Positions 7,892 to 16,616 of a stretch of 64,000 bases of DNA are shown here, piece by piece. Under the pieces are notes generated by a model, which saw only the letters and a list, made by a program, of their open reading frames with translations, was not told the DNA's origin and did no database searches. This DNA comes from Blautia massiliensis (ex Durand et al. 2017) (GTDB taxonomy: Bacteria > Bacillota > Clostridia > Lachnospirales > Lachnospiraceae): contig NZ_LN913006.1 of NCBI RefSeq assembly GCF_001487165.1, positions 530,545 to 594,544 of the forward strand, given 5' to 3'. The position numbers were made by a program, and so were the translations under genes. Within the stretch, counting starts at the first letter, position 1. Every line of letters begins with the position of its first letter.

Positions 7892-8737
7892 ATGGCACTT
7901 GTGAAAATGAAAGATCTGCTGAGACGTGCCGAAGAGAAAAATATTGGCTGCGGTGCTTTCAGTGTTGGTAATATGGAAATGGTAAGAGGTGCGATCCGTG
8001 CAGCAGAAGAACTGGATACTCCGATCATCCTTCAGATCGCGGAGGTGCGTTTGAAAAATTCTCCGCTTCACCTGATGGGACCGATGATGGTACAGGCTGC
8101 AAAGGAGGCTAAGGTGGATGTGGCTGTCCATCTGGATCATGGTCTTACTTTTGAGACGGTTGACAAGGCTCTGGAGCTTGGCTTTACATCGGTTATGCTG
8201 GATGCTTCTACGCTTCCTTTTGAAGAAAACATCGCCAGAGTAAAGGCCGTTGTGGAGAAAGCACGTAAATACGGCGCTACAGTTGAGGCTGAGCTGGGAC
8301 TTGTGGGCGGAAGTGAGGATGGAAGTTGTGACCACGGTATCCGCTGCACAGATCCGGATGATGCGGTCGTTTACGCAAGAGAGACAGGTATTGATGCGCT
8401 TGCAGTTGCCATCGGGAATGCCCATGGTAATTATCCGGTAGCGCCGACGCTTGCTTTTGATGTATTGGAGAAGATCCATGAGAAAGTGGATATTCCGCTG
8501 GTTCTTCATGGCGGCAGTGGCATCACCGATAAAGATTTCCAGAAGGCGATCTCTCTTGGCATCCGTAAGGTGAATATTGCCACAGCAAGCTTTAACAGCC
8601 TGACAGCTCATGTGGAGAAATATATGGAATCAACAGACAAGCATAATTTCTTTGACCTCAATGAGGCTATGGTCCAGGGTACTTACGAGAATGTGAAGAG
8701 ACATATTCTTGTATTTAATAAGCCATATCAGGAGTAG
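7892..8737 (+). CDS. Class II ketose-bisphosphate aldolase (IolJ/GatY/Fba-like)
   Basis: A 281-residue zinc-dependent class II aldolase. HLDHG (80-84) supplies the catalytic Asp82 and a zinc ligand His83; further zinc histidines lie in NAHGNY and VLHGGSG. The family cleaves fructose 1,6-bisphosphate, tagatose 1,6-bisphosphate or, for IolJ, 6-phospho-5-dehydro-2-deoxygluconate. Directly following iolG-iolE, an IolJ-like role is attractive. However, a terminator separates it from iolE, and the sequence alone does not exclude a tagatose or fructose bisphosphate aldolase. An AGGAGGG ribosome site precedes the ATG. Confidence 0.85.
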   Translation: MALVKMKDLLRRAEEKNIGCGAFSVGNMEMVRGAIRAAEELDTPIILQIAEVRLKNSPLHLMGPMMVQAAKEAKVDVAVHLDHGLTFETVDKALELGFTSVMLDASTLPFEENIARVKAVVEKARKYGATVEAELGLVGGSEDGSCDHGIRCTDPDDAVVYARETGIDALAVAIGNAHGNYPVAPTLAFDVLEKIHEKVDIPLVLHGGSGITDKDFQKAISLGIRKVNIATASFNSLTAHVEKYMESTDKHNFFDLNEAMVQGTYENVKRHILVFNKPYQE

Positions 8738-8774
8738 GCCAAGGATTTTCTTGTAAAAAAAGAAAAGGTCTGAT

Positions 8775-8813
8775 AAGATGTTCTCAGTGAAAATAACTGG
8801 GAACATCTTTTTT
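8775..8813 (+). terminator. Terminator after the aldolase gene
   Basis: AGATGTTC (8776-8783) pairs with GAACATCT (8801-8808), with an additional inner CAGT/ACTG pairing, followed by T residues to 8813. Confidence 0.85.
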
Positions 8814-8839
8814 GTGCCCATAAAAGAGGAGAGATAAAA

Positions 8840-10012
8840 ATGGAACAGAAAGAGACTGTCTGTTCAGTTGCGAAGAAATGCGGCGGTTGCCGTTATCAGG
8901 GTGTATCCTATCAGGAGCAGCTTCGCAGGAAACAGAGAATTACAGAAGGCCTTCTGAAAAAATTCGGAAAAGTAGAGCCGATCATTGGAATGGAAGATCC
9001 TTATTATTACAGAAACAAAGTTCATGCAGCCTTTGGCCGTGACCGGAAGGGAAACGTAATTTCCGGGATTTATGAGGAGAAGAGTCATAGGATCGTTTCC
9101 GTAGATGACTGTATGATCGAAGATAAAAAAAGTCAGGAGATCATCCGTACCATACGTGGTATGCTGAAATCCTTTAAGATCAAGACCTATGATGAGGATA
9201 CAGGATATGGACTTCTCCGCCATGTGCTTGTGCGGAGAGGCTTTTCCACAGGAGAGATTATGGTGGTATTAGTTACGGTTTCTCCAATATTTCCATCTAA
9301 GAATAACTTTGTAAAAGCTCTCCGTAAAGAGCATCCGGAGATCACTACGGTGGTTCTCAATGTCAATGACAGACAGACAAGCATGGTACTTGGAGACCGC
9401 AATATCGTACTTTACGGACCGGGATTCATCAAAGATCGACTTATGGGACTGACCTTCCGTATTTCTCCATCTTCTTTTTATCAGGTAAATCCTGTGCAGA
9501 CAGAAGTACTTTACGGAAAGGCTATGGAGTTTGCGGCAATGACAGGAAAAGAGAGGGTGATCGATGCTTACTGCGGCACAGGTACTATCGGGATCATCGC
9601 TTCCGGGAATGCCAGGGATGTCATTGGTGTAGAACTGAACCGTGATGCTATCCGTGATGCCAGAATGAATGCCAGGGAAAACAAGATCCGTAATGTTCGT
9701 TTTGTTCCGGGAGATGCAGGATGGTTTATGGAAGGAATGGCAGCAGAGGGAGAGAAGGTGGAGGTTGTTCTCATGGATCCGCCACGTTCCGGAAGTGACC
9801 GTAAATTCCTTCACTCCCTTTTGACTCTTTCACCGGAAAAAATTGTTTATGTATCCTGCAACCCGGAAACCCTGGCAAGAGATCTTGCCTGCCTTACTAA
9901 GAGAGATTACCTGGTAAAGAAGATGCAGCCGGTTGATATGTTCCCACTCACCGATTCAGTGGAGGTTGTTTGCCTTCTGGAGAATCGTAGGACCAGACCG
10001 GGAAGAGCTTAG
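8840..10012 (+). CDS. rlmD: 23S rRNA (uracil-5-)-methyltransferase, RlmD/RumA family
   Basis: A 390-residue SAM-dependent methyltransferase of the RumA/TrmA family. Near the N-terminus Cys8, Cys14 and Cys17 (CGGC), with a later cysteine in DDCMIE, form the probable [4Fe-4S] site. The Rossmann part has DAYCGTGTIG for SAM and MDPPRSG; VSCNPETLARDL carries the catalytic cysteine. The N-terminal TRAM domain of longer members is absent. It would methylate U1939 and/or U747-type positions of 23S rRNA; which one cannot be read from sequence. Its TAG overlaps the TAA of the convergent eutJ-like gene. Confidence 0.88.
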   Translation: MEQKETVCSVAKKCGGCRYQGVSYQEQLRRKQRITEGLLKKFGKVEPIIGMEDPYYYRNKVHAAFGRDRKGNVISGIYEEKSHRIVSVDDCMIEDKKSQEIIRTIRGMLKSFKIKTYDEDTGYGLLRHVLVRRGFSTGEIMVVLVTVSPIFPSKNNFVKALRKEHPEITTVVLNVNDRQTSMVLGDRNIVLYGPGFIKDRLMGLTFRISPSSFYQVNPVQTEVLYGKAMEFAAMTGKERVIDAYCGTGTIGIIASGNARDVIGVELNRDAIRDARMNARENKIRNVRFVPGDAGWFMEGMAAEGEKVEVVLMDPPRSGSDRKFLHSLLTLSPEKIVYVSCNPETLARDLACLTKRDYLVKKMQPVDMFPLTDSVEVVCLLENRRTRPGRA

Positions 10013-10833
10013 ATTTTTGGCAGCTCACAGTGATATGCGATGCCAAGAGGCGTAACAAGAAGCGGATGGACCGGACGGTATACCGGAAGCTTCAGCCTCT
10101 TTTCAAAAACGGTAGTAAATTCCTTAAACATGGAAGAACCGCCAACTACATAAACAGCCGGAACCTGATAGCCCTTTAGAAATTTCTCGGTGATCACAGC
10201 CATTTTTTCTACAGTGGCCTTGATCACAGGGAAAATTTCGTCTTCTTTTTCCGGAGTAGTTTTCAATACTTCGGCTTCCTCATAAGGGATCTTATAGTGA
10301 CCGGCGACTGTCATGGTCATATGGCTGCCGCCAGTAGCCTCATCATCGGTGTAGATAACTTTTCCGTCTTTCAGGATGCTGATACCGGTTGTGCCGCCAC
10401 CCACATCCACAACAGCACCGTCTGTGATCTTAAGGACAGCAGCTGCGGCAGTAGGCTCGTCCACGATATTTGTAACCTCGAAACCGGCACCCTCCAGAAC
10501 ATAGCCGATGCTTTTGACACTGCCCTCAGAAACTCCTGGAGGGATGGCAGCAGCACCGTAAATAAGTTCTGTGCCAAGCCTTTCCTCCAGCTCATTTTTA
10601 AGCTTTGTCACAAGCTGGACAGATTCATAGTAATTGACGATCACTCCATCCTGGATCGCATGGGATGGTGCGGAAATTCCGGCTATGGGACGGTTATTCC
10701 GGTCGACAACGGCAAGAACGGTATTGGCAGTACCAAGGTCGATGCCTGTCTTCAGACGACCGCGGAATTTTTTACATTCACCTGTTTCTACAAGTTCTGC
10801 AAAATTGGACAAAGTTCTGTTTTTTAATTCCAT
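10009..10833 (-). CDS. eutJ: EutJ-family chaperone-like protein
   Basis: A 274-residue protein of the actin/Hsp70 ATPase fold. The phosphate-1 loop is GIDLGTANT, phosphate-2 VVDVGGGTTGIS, and the adenosine loop YVVGGSSM. Length and motifs fit EutJ of ethanolamine-utilisation operons, a putative chaperone lacking the Hsp70 substrate-binding domain. No other eut or microcompartment gene is in the window, so it is an orphan here and its role is uncertain. It converges on the rRNA methyltransferase gene with overlapping stop codons and no intervening terminator. The start follows a short leader after glgX on the same strand. Confidence 0.82.
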   Translation of the reverse strand: MELKNRTLSNFAELVETGECKKFRGRLKTGIDLGTANTVLAVVDRNNRPIAGISAPSHAIQDGVIVNYYESVQLVTKLKNELEERLGTELIYGAAAIPPGVSEGSVKSIGYVLEGAGFEVTNIVDEPTAAAAVLKITDGAVVDVGGGTTGISILKDGKVIYTDDEATGGSHMTMTVAGHYKIPYEEAEVLKTTPEKEDEIFPVIKATVEKMAVITEKFLKGYQVPAVYVVGGSSMFKEFTTVFEKRLKLPVYRPVHPLLVTPLGIAYHCELPKI

Positions 10834-10892
10834 TCAAAATACTCCATTTCTTTCAGACAGGGACAAAAAGAATTTTGCCCCTGATATAAATT

Positions 10893-13025
10893 CTAATAAT
10901 TGCGGCCGGTAAAGATGGCAACGGATCTGGGCCGCATGCAGAAATCGTGTTCAATGCGTGGCTCCTGGCCTTTTTCGTAGAAATAACGGCCATTTCCGTC
11001 ACCGAACGTGTTGACACAGAGATACCATGCACCGGGACGGGCAAGCTCCGGAAGTGTGACCGTTACGTCCTCCCAGTATGCGTTGATCACAATGTAGATC
11101 AGGTCATCAGTGCCTTTGCTCTTATCATAGCCTGCAAAGCTTACAGCGAAGGTGTGGGCATCTCTTGGAATGGTCACATCCCTTGCGTCAATGTTATGAG
11201 TGTGGATATTTTCCATACCGCATACTGCGTTGGGAAGCTTCCGGGAGATAACAGGGTGGTCTTTACGGAACCGGATCATAAATTTGAAAAATTCAAAAAG
11301 ATCGTGATTTTTCTCCAGAAGCTTCCAGTTGATCCATGAGGTTTCGTTATCCTGACAGTAGGTATTGTTATTTCCGTGTTTTGTGTTTCCGAATTCATCA
11401 CCTGCAAGGAACATCGGGGTTCCGCGGCTGGACATCAGTACAGCACAGGCATTTCGTATCATGCGGAAGCGGAGGGAGAGCACTTCGGGGTTGGTGGAAT
11501 CGCCCTCTTCTCCACAGTTCCAGCTGCGGTTATCGTTGGAACCGTCGGTGTTATTCCAGCCGTTTGCTTCGTTGTGTTTTTCATTGTAGGAATAAAGATC
11601 ATACATGGTGAAGCCATCGTGGCAGGTAAGGAAATTGACACAGGAATTGTATCCTGCATAATTGTCATTATGATCAGAATAAAAGCCTCCGTACAGATCA
11701 CCGGAACCGGAAATACTCCATGCAGCGTCCCAGGCATTCCAGAAATCTCCCTTCAGGAAGGAACGGAGGCAGTCACGGTAACGGCCATTCCATTCAGCCC
11801 ATCTGCGGCTGGCGGGGAAAGAACCAACCTGATACAGCCCGCCGGCATCCCAGGCTTCTGCGATCAGTTTGACATTTCTAAGGACCGGATCGTAAGCGAG
11901 AAGCTCCAGAAGGGGCGGATTGTTAAGTGGAGAACCGTCCTCATGGCGTCCGAGAATGCTGGCAAGATCGAAGCGGAAGCCGTCCACACGGTAGTTGATG
12001 GTCCAGTAACGTAAGCATTCAAGGATCATCTGACGTACAATGGGATGGTTACAGTTCAGAGTATTTCCACATCCGCTAAAATTGTAGTAATTTCCCTCTG
12101 GAGTCAGCATATAATAAACCTTATTGTCAAAGCCCTTAAAGCAGAAGGTTTTTCCCAGCTCGTTTCCTTCGGCGGTATGATTGAATACAACATCAAGAAT
12201 TACTTCGATGCCATTTTCGTGGAGCTCACGGATCAGCTCTTTCAGCTCAGTTCCCTCACAGTTATGCTCCGGCTTGGAAGCATAGCTGGTGTTTGGAGAA
12301 AAGAAGTTGACAGAATTGTATCCCCAGTATTCCAGAAGCCGTTTGCCATTTACAGTACGGGCATTCATATTCTCGTCGAACTCGAAGATCGGCATCAGCT
12401 CTACGGCGTTGATCCCCAGTTCCTTGAGATAAGGGATCTTTTCACGAAGACCGGCAAAGGTTCCCGGGTGCATAACACCGGAAGAAGAATCCTGTGTAAA
12501 GCCGCGGACGTGAAGCTCATAGATGATCAGGTCACTGATCTTACGGGTGGACTGCGGCATGTCTTCCCAGTCAAAGGAATCACGTACCACACGGGCATGA
12601 TAGCTTCCGATCTTTTGCTGGCCCCATTCACGCTGACCGGCAACGGCTTTGGCATAAGGATCAAGAAGAACCTTTGTCTTATCGAAGATGTGACCCTTTT
12701 CCGGTTCGTAAGGACCGTCAATGTGGTAGCCGTACTCCAGATCTTCGATGTCCAGTCCCATGACGATCATGGAGTAGACATCACCGATACGACAGGCATT
12801 GGGAAAAGGAAGGACTGCGAAGGGTTCCTCTTCTCCGGAGTGGAAAAGAAGAAGCTCGCAGGATGTACCGTGGCGGGTATGTGCGGTAAAGTTGACTCCG
12901 TTGGAAAGAGGAGTAGCGCCATTTAATTCAAAAAACCCGGGACGTACAGGAAATCCCGCAATAATATCTGTGGGCCGGGATGTCAGTGTATTCTCAGAGA
13001 GCATAGTCTGATTCTGTGTTTTCAT
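10893..13025 (-). CDS. glgX: Glycogen debranching enzyme, GlgX/isoamylase type
   Basis: A 710-residue GH13 enzyme with an N-terminal CBM48-like domain and an alpha-amylase barrel. The nucleophile lies in DGFRFDLASILG, the acid/base Glu in AEAWDAGG and the third acidic residue in FLTCHDG. It hydrolyses alpha-1,6 branches of glycogen or amylopectin. The ATG at 13025 is chosen over an in-frame start at 13064 because AAGGAGG lies 9-10 bases before it. It is upstream of the eutJ-like gene on the same strand with a 59-base gap; a functional link between them is not evident. Its partner glgA is about 37 kb away. Confidence 0.92.
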   Translation of the reverse strand: MKTQNQTMLSENTLTSRPTDIIAGFPVRPGFFELNGATPLSNGVNFTAHTRHGTSCELLLFHSGEEEPFAVLPFPNACRIGDVYSMIVMGLDIEDLEYGYHIDGPYEPEKGHIFDKTKVLLDPYAKAVAGQREWGQQKIGSYHARVVRDSFDWEDMPQSTRKISDLIIYELHVRGFTQDSSSGVMHPGTFAGLREKIPYLKELGINAVELMPIFEFDENMNARTVNGKRLLEYWGYNSVNFFSPNTSYASKPEHNCEGTELKELIRELHENGIEVILDVVFNHTAEGNELGKTFCFKGFDNKVYYMLTPEGNYYNFSGCGNTLNCNHPIVRQMILECLRYWTINYRVDGFRFDLASILGRHEDGSPLNNPPLLELLAYDPVLRNVKLIAEAWDAGGLYQVGSFPASRRWAEWNGRYRDCLRSFLKGDFWNAWDAAWSISGSGDLYGGFYSDHNDNYAGYNSCVNFLTCHDGFTMYDLYSYNEKHNEANGWNNTDGSNDNRSWNCGEEGDSTNPEVLSLRFRMIRNACAVLMSSRGTPMFLAGDEFGNTKHGNNNTYCQDNETSWINWKLLEKNHDLFEFFKFMIRFRKDHPVISRKLPNAVCGMENIHTHNIDARDVTIPRDAHTFAVSFAGYDKSKGTDDLIYIVINAYWEDVTVTLPELARPGAWYLCVNTFGDGNGRYFYEKGQEPRIEHDFCMRPRSVAIFTGRNY

Positions 13026-13165
13026 TTCCGGTATCCTCCTTGGCGAAAATTTTTTTACAAACAAAAATATTATAACTGATTTTCAGAAAAAAGTACAGGC
13101 TGGGTTGTTGAGAACAAAGTGAACAGCAGCATTCTAATAACGCGGGAACCTTCGGGAAAATCTTC

Positions 13166-13194
13166 TTGAGGTTTTTGACGGGAAGGCTTACAAT
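13166..13194 (+). promoter_or_regulatory. Promoter of the rhodanese-ttcA gene
   Basis: TTGAGG (13166-13171), 17-base spacer, TACAAT (13189-13194), about 45 bases before the start codon, in the region divergent from glgX. Confidence 0.5.
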
Positions 13195-13239
13195 ATGAAC
13201 CAGAAACTTTGAAAATATAAGGAAAGGAATAATAGCAGT

Positions 13240-14421
13240 ATGAATGAAGAAACACTGGAGATTTCTTTTGACCAGATAGAGAAAGAACGGGGGAAATATC
13301 TTCTGATAGATACCCGTGATAAAGTAACTGTAGAATATGGAATGATCCCGGGAGCAATCTCTGTTCCGGAACAGGAACTGGAAGAGCGGGCAGAAGAACT
13401 GAGGGGGAATAAGATACCGGTCCTTTACTGTACAAGAGGGCTTTTCAGCCAGGAGGGTGCAGAGATGCTCCGGGAAAAAGGAATTCCCGCACTGAGCCTG
13501 AAAGGTGGATATACAGGATGGCTTTTTCAGCAGATGCAGAAAGAATCCGGTAAAGAGAACAGTGAAGAAGAGGAAAATGATGCAATGGAACAGCGGCGGA
13601 AGGATATCGAGCTGAGTATCCGCAAAAAGTTCCATAAGCAGCTGTTTTCCAGATTTGCCAGGGGAATCAACGATTATGAGCTGGTGAAGCCGGGAGATAA
13701 GATAGCAGTCTGTATTTCCGGTGGTAAGGATTCCATGCTGATGGCCAAACTGTTCCAGGAACTGAAGCGTCATAACAAGTTTCCCTTTGAACTGGTGTTT
13801 CTTGTGATGGATCCGGGATATAATGAGGCAAACCGTGCGGTGATCGAGCACAATGCCAGGCTTCTCGGGATTCCGATCACAGTGTTTGAGACTGAGATCT
13901 TCGATGCGGTTTATAATATAGAAAAATCCCCATGCTATCTCTGTGCCCGTATGAGAAGGGGCTATCTTTACAGCAAGGCAAAGGAGCTTGGCTGCAACAA
14001 GATCGCTCTTGGACATCACTATGATGATGTGATCGAGACGATCCTGATGGGAATGCTTTACGGAGCGCAGGTACAGACTATGATGCCGAAGCTCCATAGT
14101 ACAAATTTTGAGGGAATGCAGCTGATCCGTCCTATGTATCTGATCCGGGAGGCAGATATCAAACACTGGAGAGATTATAATGACCTTCATTTTATCCAGT
14201 GTGCATGTAAATTTACCGATACCTGTACTACCTGCCGTACAGATGGTACCAGTGTTTCCAAGAGAATGGAGATCAAGAATCTGATTGCAGAACTTAAGAA
14301 GGTAAATCCACATGTAGAAAGTAATATTTTCCGAAGTGTGGAAAATGTTAATCTTCATACAGTTATCGCATACAAAAAAGATGGAGTGAAACATTCTTTT
14401 CTGGAAGGGTATGAGGACTGA
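13240..14421 (+). CDS. Rhodanese-TtcA fusion, tRNA thiolation-type ATPase
   Basis: A 393-residue two-domain protein. Residues 1-105 form a rhodanese domain with active-site Cys64 in LYCTRG. From about 125 on there is a PP-loop ATPase of the TtcA/TtuA group: SGGKDS (160-165), a Cys pair C232/C235, the GHHYDD segment, and a C-terminal cysteine cluster CACKFTDTCTTC. Known TtcA proteins thiolate C32 of tRNA using an Fe-S cluster. A fused rhodanese could hand over the persulfide sulfur. The exact tRNA position is not determined by sequence. Confidence 0.85.
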   Translation: MNEETLEISFDQIEKERGKYLLIDTRDKVTVEYGMIPGAISVPEQELEERAEELRGNKIPVLYCTRGLFSQEGAEMLREKGIPALSLKGGYTGWLFQQMQKESGKENSEEEENDAMEQRRKDIELSIRKKFHKQLFSRFARGINDYELVKPGDKIAVCISGGKDSMLMAKLFQELKRHNKFPFELVFLVMDPGYNEANRAVIEHNARLLGIPITVFETEIFDAVYNIEKSPCYLCARMRRGYLYSKAKELGCNKIALGHHYDDVIETILMGMLYGAQVQTMMPKLHSTNFEGMQLIRPMYLIREADIKHWRDYNDLHFIQCACKFTDTCTTCRTDGTSVSKRMEIKNLIAELKKVNPHVESNIFRSVENVNLHTVIAYKKDGVKHSFLEGYED

Positions 14422-14432
14422 CAGATATAAAT

Positions 14433-14466
14433 AAAAGCTGCTCAGGCGTTAGCCCGGGCAGCTTTT
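14433..14466. terminator. Bidirectional terminator shared with the end of the downstream gene
   Basis: AAAAGCTGC (14433-14441) pairs with GCAGCTTTT (14458-14466). The stem serves the plus-strand ttcA-like gene. Its right half is the last coding bases of the minus-strand gene ending at 14442. Confidence 0.7.
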
Positions 14467-14810
14467 ACTTTTTCCCGCTGTTTGGTAAGATCATAATATT
14501 CATCAGAGATGATCCCGCGACTGGAAAGTGCTTCGTAGGTTTTCTGCTGTGCGGGGGTCATCTTCATTCCGATAGTGGAATTGACATCGGTCAGTACGCA
14601 GCTTGTTTTTTCTACCAGCCAGAAAAGTGCGGAATCATCATCGGGGATCATTTTCCAGATTTCGTTTTCTGTATATGGAAGAAGGGACATGAGAGTTTTT
14701 AAGTGTCCATCCTGGATCAGACGGTAATCCCCGTCCGGCATGATGATGCCATCGCCATAGAGTTCTTTTTTCTGTTCCATTTTCTGCAGAAGTTTTTCTG
14801 TGAGTTTCAT
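14442..14810 (-). CDS. Hypothetical protein, 122 residues
   Basis: Not recognised. The protein is soluble, with a charged N-terminal helix (MKLTEKLLQKMEQKKELYG), a central DGD...DGHLKTLMSLLPYTENEIW region and a basic C-terminal tail ending KAARANA. No signal peptide, membrane segment or catalytic motif is apparent. The ATG at 14810 is chosen because AAGGAG lies a few bases upstream, whereas the upstream in-frame extension to 14921 is AT-rich and lacks a ribosome site. It stands alone, converging on the rhodanese-ttcA gene with a shared hairpin. Confidence 0.7.
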   Translation of the reverse strand: MKLTEKLLQKMEQKKELYGDGIIMPDGDYRLIQDGHLKTLMSLLPYTENEIWKMIPDDDSALFWLVEKTSCVLTDVNSTIGMKMTPAQQKTYEALSSRGIISDEYYDLTKQREKVKAARANA

Positions 14811-15073
14811 GATCGGCTCCTTGATCTTTATTATTTCAACAGTTTTCAGGCACTGCTTTTTTATGAAGTTAAAAAAATAACAATCAGCGTCTATTGTATG
14901 AAGCGGCGACAAAAATGTCAAGAGGTTAAAAAGATTTTCGATGCTTATGAATGAATTTTGTTGTGCAATTTGTTTGCTTTTGTGAGGCTAAAGGTTAAAA
15001 TTATGTAAAAATTATCGTAAAATAAGATCTTCTGTGGTATAATATGAATATTTAAAAAATTCAAGGAAGGACG

Positions 15074-16552
15074 ATGCAGATGTTGAAAAACTGGAACCCG
15101 GAACAGATTCGGGAAAAAGAGGATATCAAAGTGCGTTTAAGCGCTGCAAGAACCAGATTATATGAATTGCAGATGGCTCTGAAAGAGCATAAGATTCCGG
15201 TGATCGTGCTGTTTGAAGGCTGGGGAGCTTCCGGAAAAGGAAGTACCATAAGTAAGGTGATCAAGAATATCGATCCTCGTTTCTTCAAAGTTGCGACTAT
15301 GTCAGCACCTACAGAGGAAGACCTTCGGAAACCATTTCTTTACCGATATTTCAGGGAAATCCCGGAAGCGGGCAAGTTTACATTCCTGGATTCAGGATGG
15401 ATGGATCAGACCTGTCGTGAACGTATGGATAAAAAGCTGAAGGGTGACAATTATTCAAAACGGATTGACAGTATCCGGAGATTTGAACGTCAGCTGACGG
15501 ATAATGGATATGTACTCCTGAAATTTTTTATGCAGATCGATCGGAAAGAACAGGAAAAACGTATGGGCATCCTTCTGGAAAGCAAGGATACCAGATGGAG
15601 AGTCAATGAATATGATCTCTGGCAGAATGATCATTATAAGAAGTGCAGAAAGATTTTCGACCAGTATATGCAGGATACCAATACATCTGCGGCTCCATGG
15701 TATATTGTCGATGCCGGTGACCGGAAGTGGGCAGAACTGCAGGTACTGGAAACCATGATCAGCAATATAGAGGTTGCCATGGAAAACAGCAAACATGCAG
15801 TGCCGATCCTACAGAATGTTTTTCCTCTGGTGGAGATGCCCAGATTAAGCGAGATTCCTCTGGATGGAAAAGAAGTGGGGGATGAAGAGTACAAGGCAGA
15901 GCTTAAGGAACTGCAGGCAAAACTTGGAAGCCTGCATAACCGTCTTTACCGAAAAAGAGTGCCTGTGATCATCACCTATGAAGGCTGGGATGCTGCCGGA
16001 AAGGGAGGAAATATCAAGAGGATCACGGAGGCTCTTGATCCCCGTGGATTTGAGGTACATCCTATCGCAAGTCCGGAGCCTCATGAAAAAGCCCGTCATT
16101 ATCTGTGGCGTTTCTGGACAAGGCTTCCCAAGGATGGTCACATTGCCATTTTTGACCGGACGTGGTACGGAAGAGTGATGGTAGAACGTCTGGAGGGCTT
16201 CTGCAGCGAGAATGACTGGAGACGTGCCTACAATGAGATCAATGAATTTGAGAAGGAGCTTTCTGACTGGGGCGCTGTGATCGTGAAATTCTGGGTCCAC
16301 ATTGATAAGGACACCCAGCTTGCCAGGTTCAACGACCGCCAGAGCAATCCGGAAAAACAGTGGAAGATCACGGATGAGGACTGGAGAAACCGTGAAAAAT
16401 GGGATCAGTATGAAACAGCAGTAGATGAGATGCTTCAGAAAACTAGTACTGCTTATGCACCATGGCACATTCTGGAATCCGTAGATAAGAAATATGCAAG
16501 GCTGAAGGCGCTTCGGATCGTGATCGAAGAAATTGAGAAAGCGCTGAAATAA
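15074..16552 (+). CDS. Two-domain PPK2, polyphosphate:AMP phosphotransferase type
   Basis: A 492-residue protein with two tandem polyphosphate kinase 2 domains. The first has Walker A GWGASGKGS (49-57) and the degenerate lid SGWMDQTCRERM; the second has GWDAAGKGG (304-312) and a canonical DRTWYGRVMVERLEG lid. This fused arrangement is that of class II PPK2 enzymes (PAP), which make ADP from AMP and polyphosphate, with the C-terminal half being catalytic. Here the N-terminal domain keeps a plausible P-loop. AAGGAAGG at 15063-15070 favours the second in-frame ATG at 15080 by spacing; both are possible. The gene is monocistronic with its own terminator. Confidence 0.88.
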   Translation: MQMLKNWNPEQIREKEDIKVRLSAARTRLYELQMALKEHKIPVIVLFEGWGASGKGSTISKVIKNIDPRFFKVATMSAPTEEDLRKPFLYRYFREIPEAGKFTFLDSGWMDQTCRERMDKKLKGDNYSKRIDSIRRFERQLTDNGYVLLKFFMQIDRKEQEKRMGILLESKDTRWRVNEYDLWQNDHYKKCRKIFDQYMQDTNTSAAPWYIVDAGDRKWAELQVLETMISNIEVAMENSKHAVPILQNVFPLVEMPRLSEIPLDGKEVGDEEYKAELKELQAKLGSLHNRLYRKRVPVIITYEGWDAAGKGGNIKRITEALDPRGFEVHPIASPEPHEKARHYLWRFWTRLPKDGHIAIFDRTWYGRVMVERLEGFCSENDWRRAYNEINEFEKELSDWGAVIVKFWVHIDKDTQLARFNDRQSNPEKQWKITDEDWRNREKWDQYETAVDEMLQKTSTAYAPWHILESVDKKYARLKALRIVIEEIEKALK

Positions 16553-16557
16553 GAGAT

Positions 16558-16599
16558 AAAAGCTGCGGCAGGATAACAGATATTCTGCTGCAGCTTTTT
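16558..16599 (+). terminator. Terminator after PPK2
   Basis: AAAGCTGCGGCAG pairs with CTGCTGCAGCTTT with one mismatch, followed by T residues. It lies 18 bases from the end of the convergent sigG and may serve both. Confidence 0.8.
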
Positions 16600-16616
16600 G
16601 TCTGAAGAGAGATGAA

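Noticed and set aside
12994-14394. 466-codon open frame antisense to the rhodanese-ttcA gene
   Set aside because: The opposite strand encodes a protein with clear motifs; the antisense translation is Cys/His-rich with no domain and no ribosome site.
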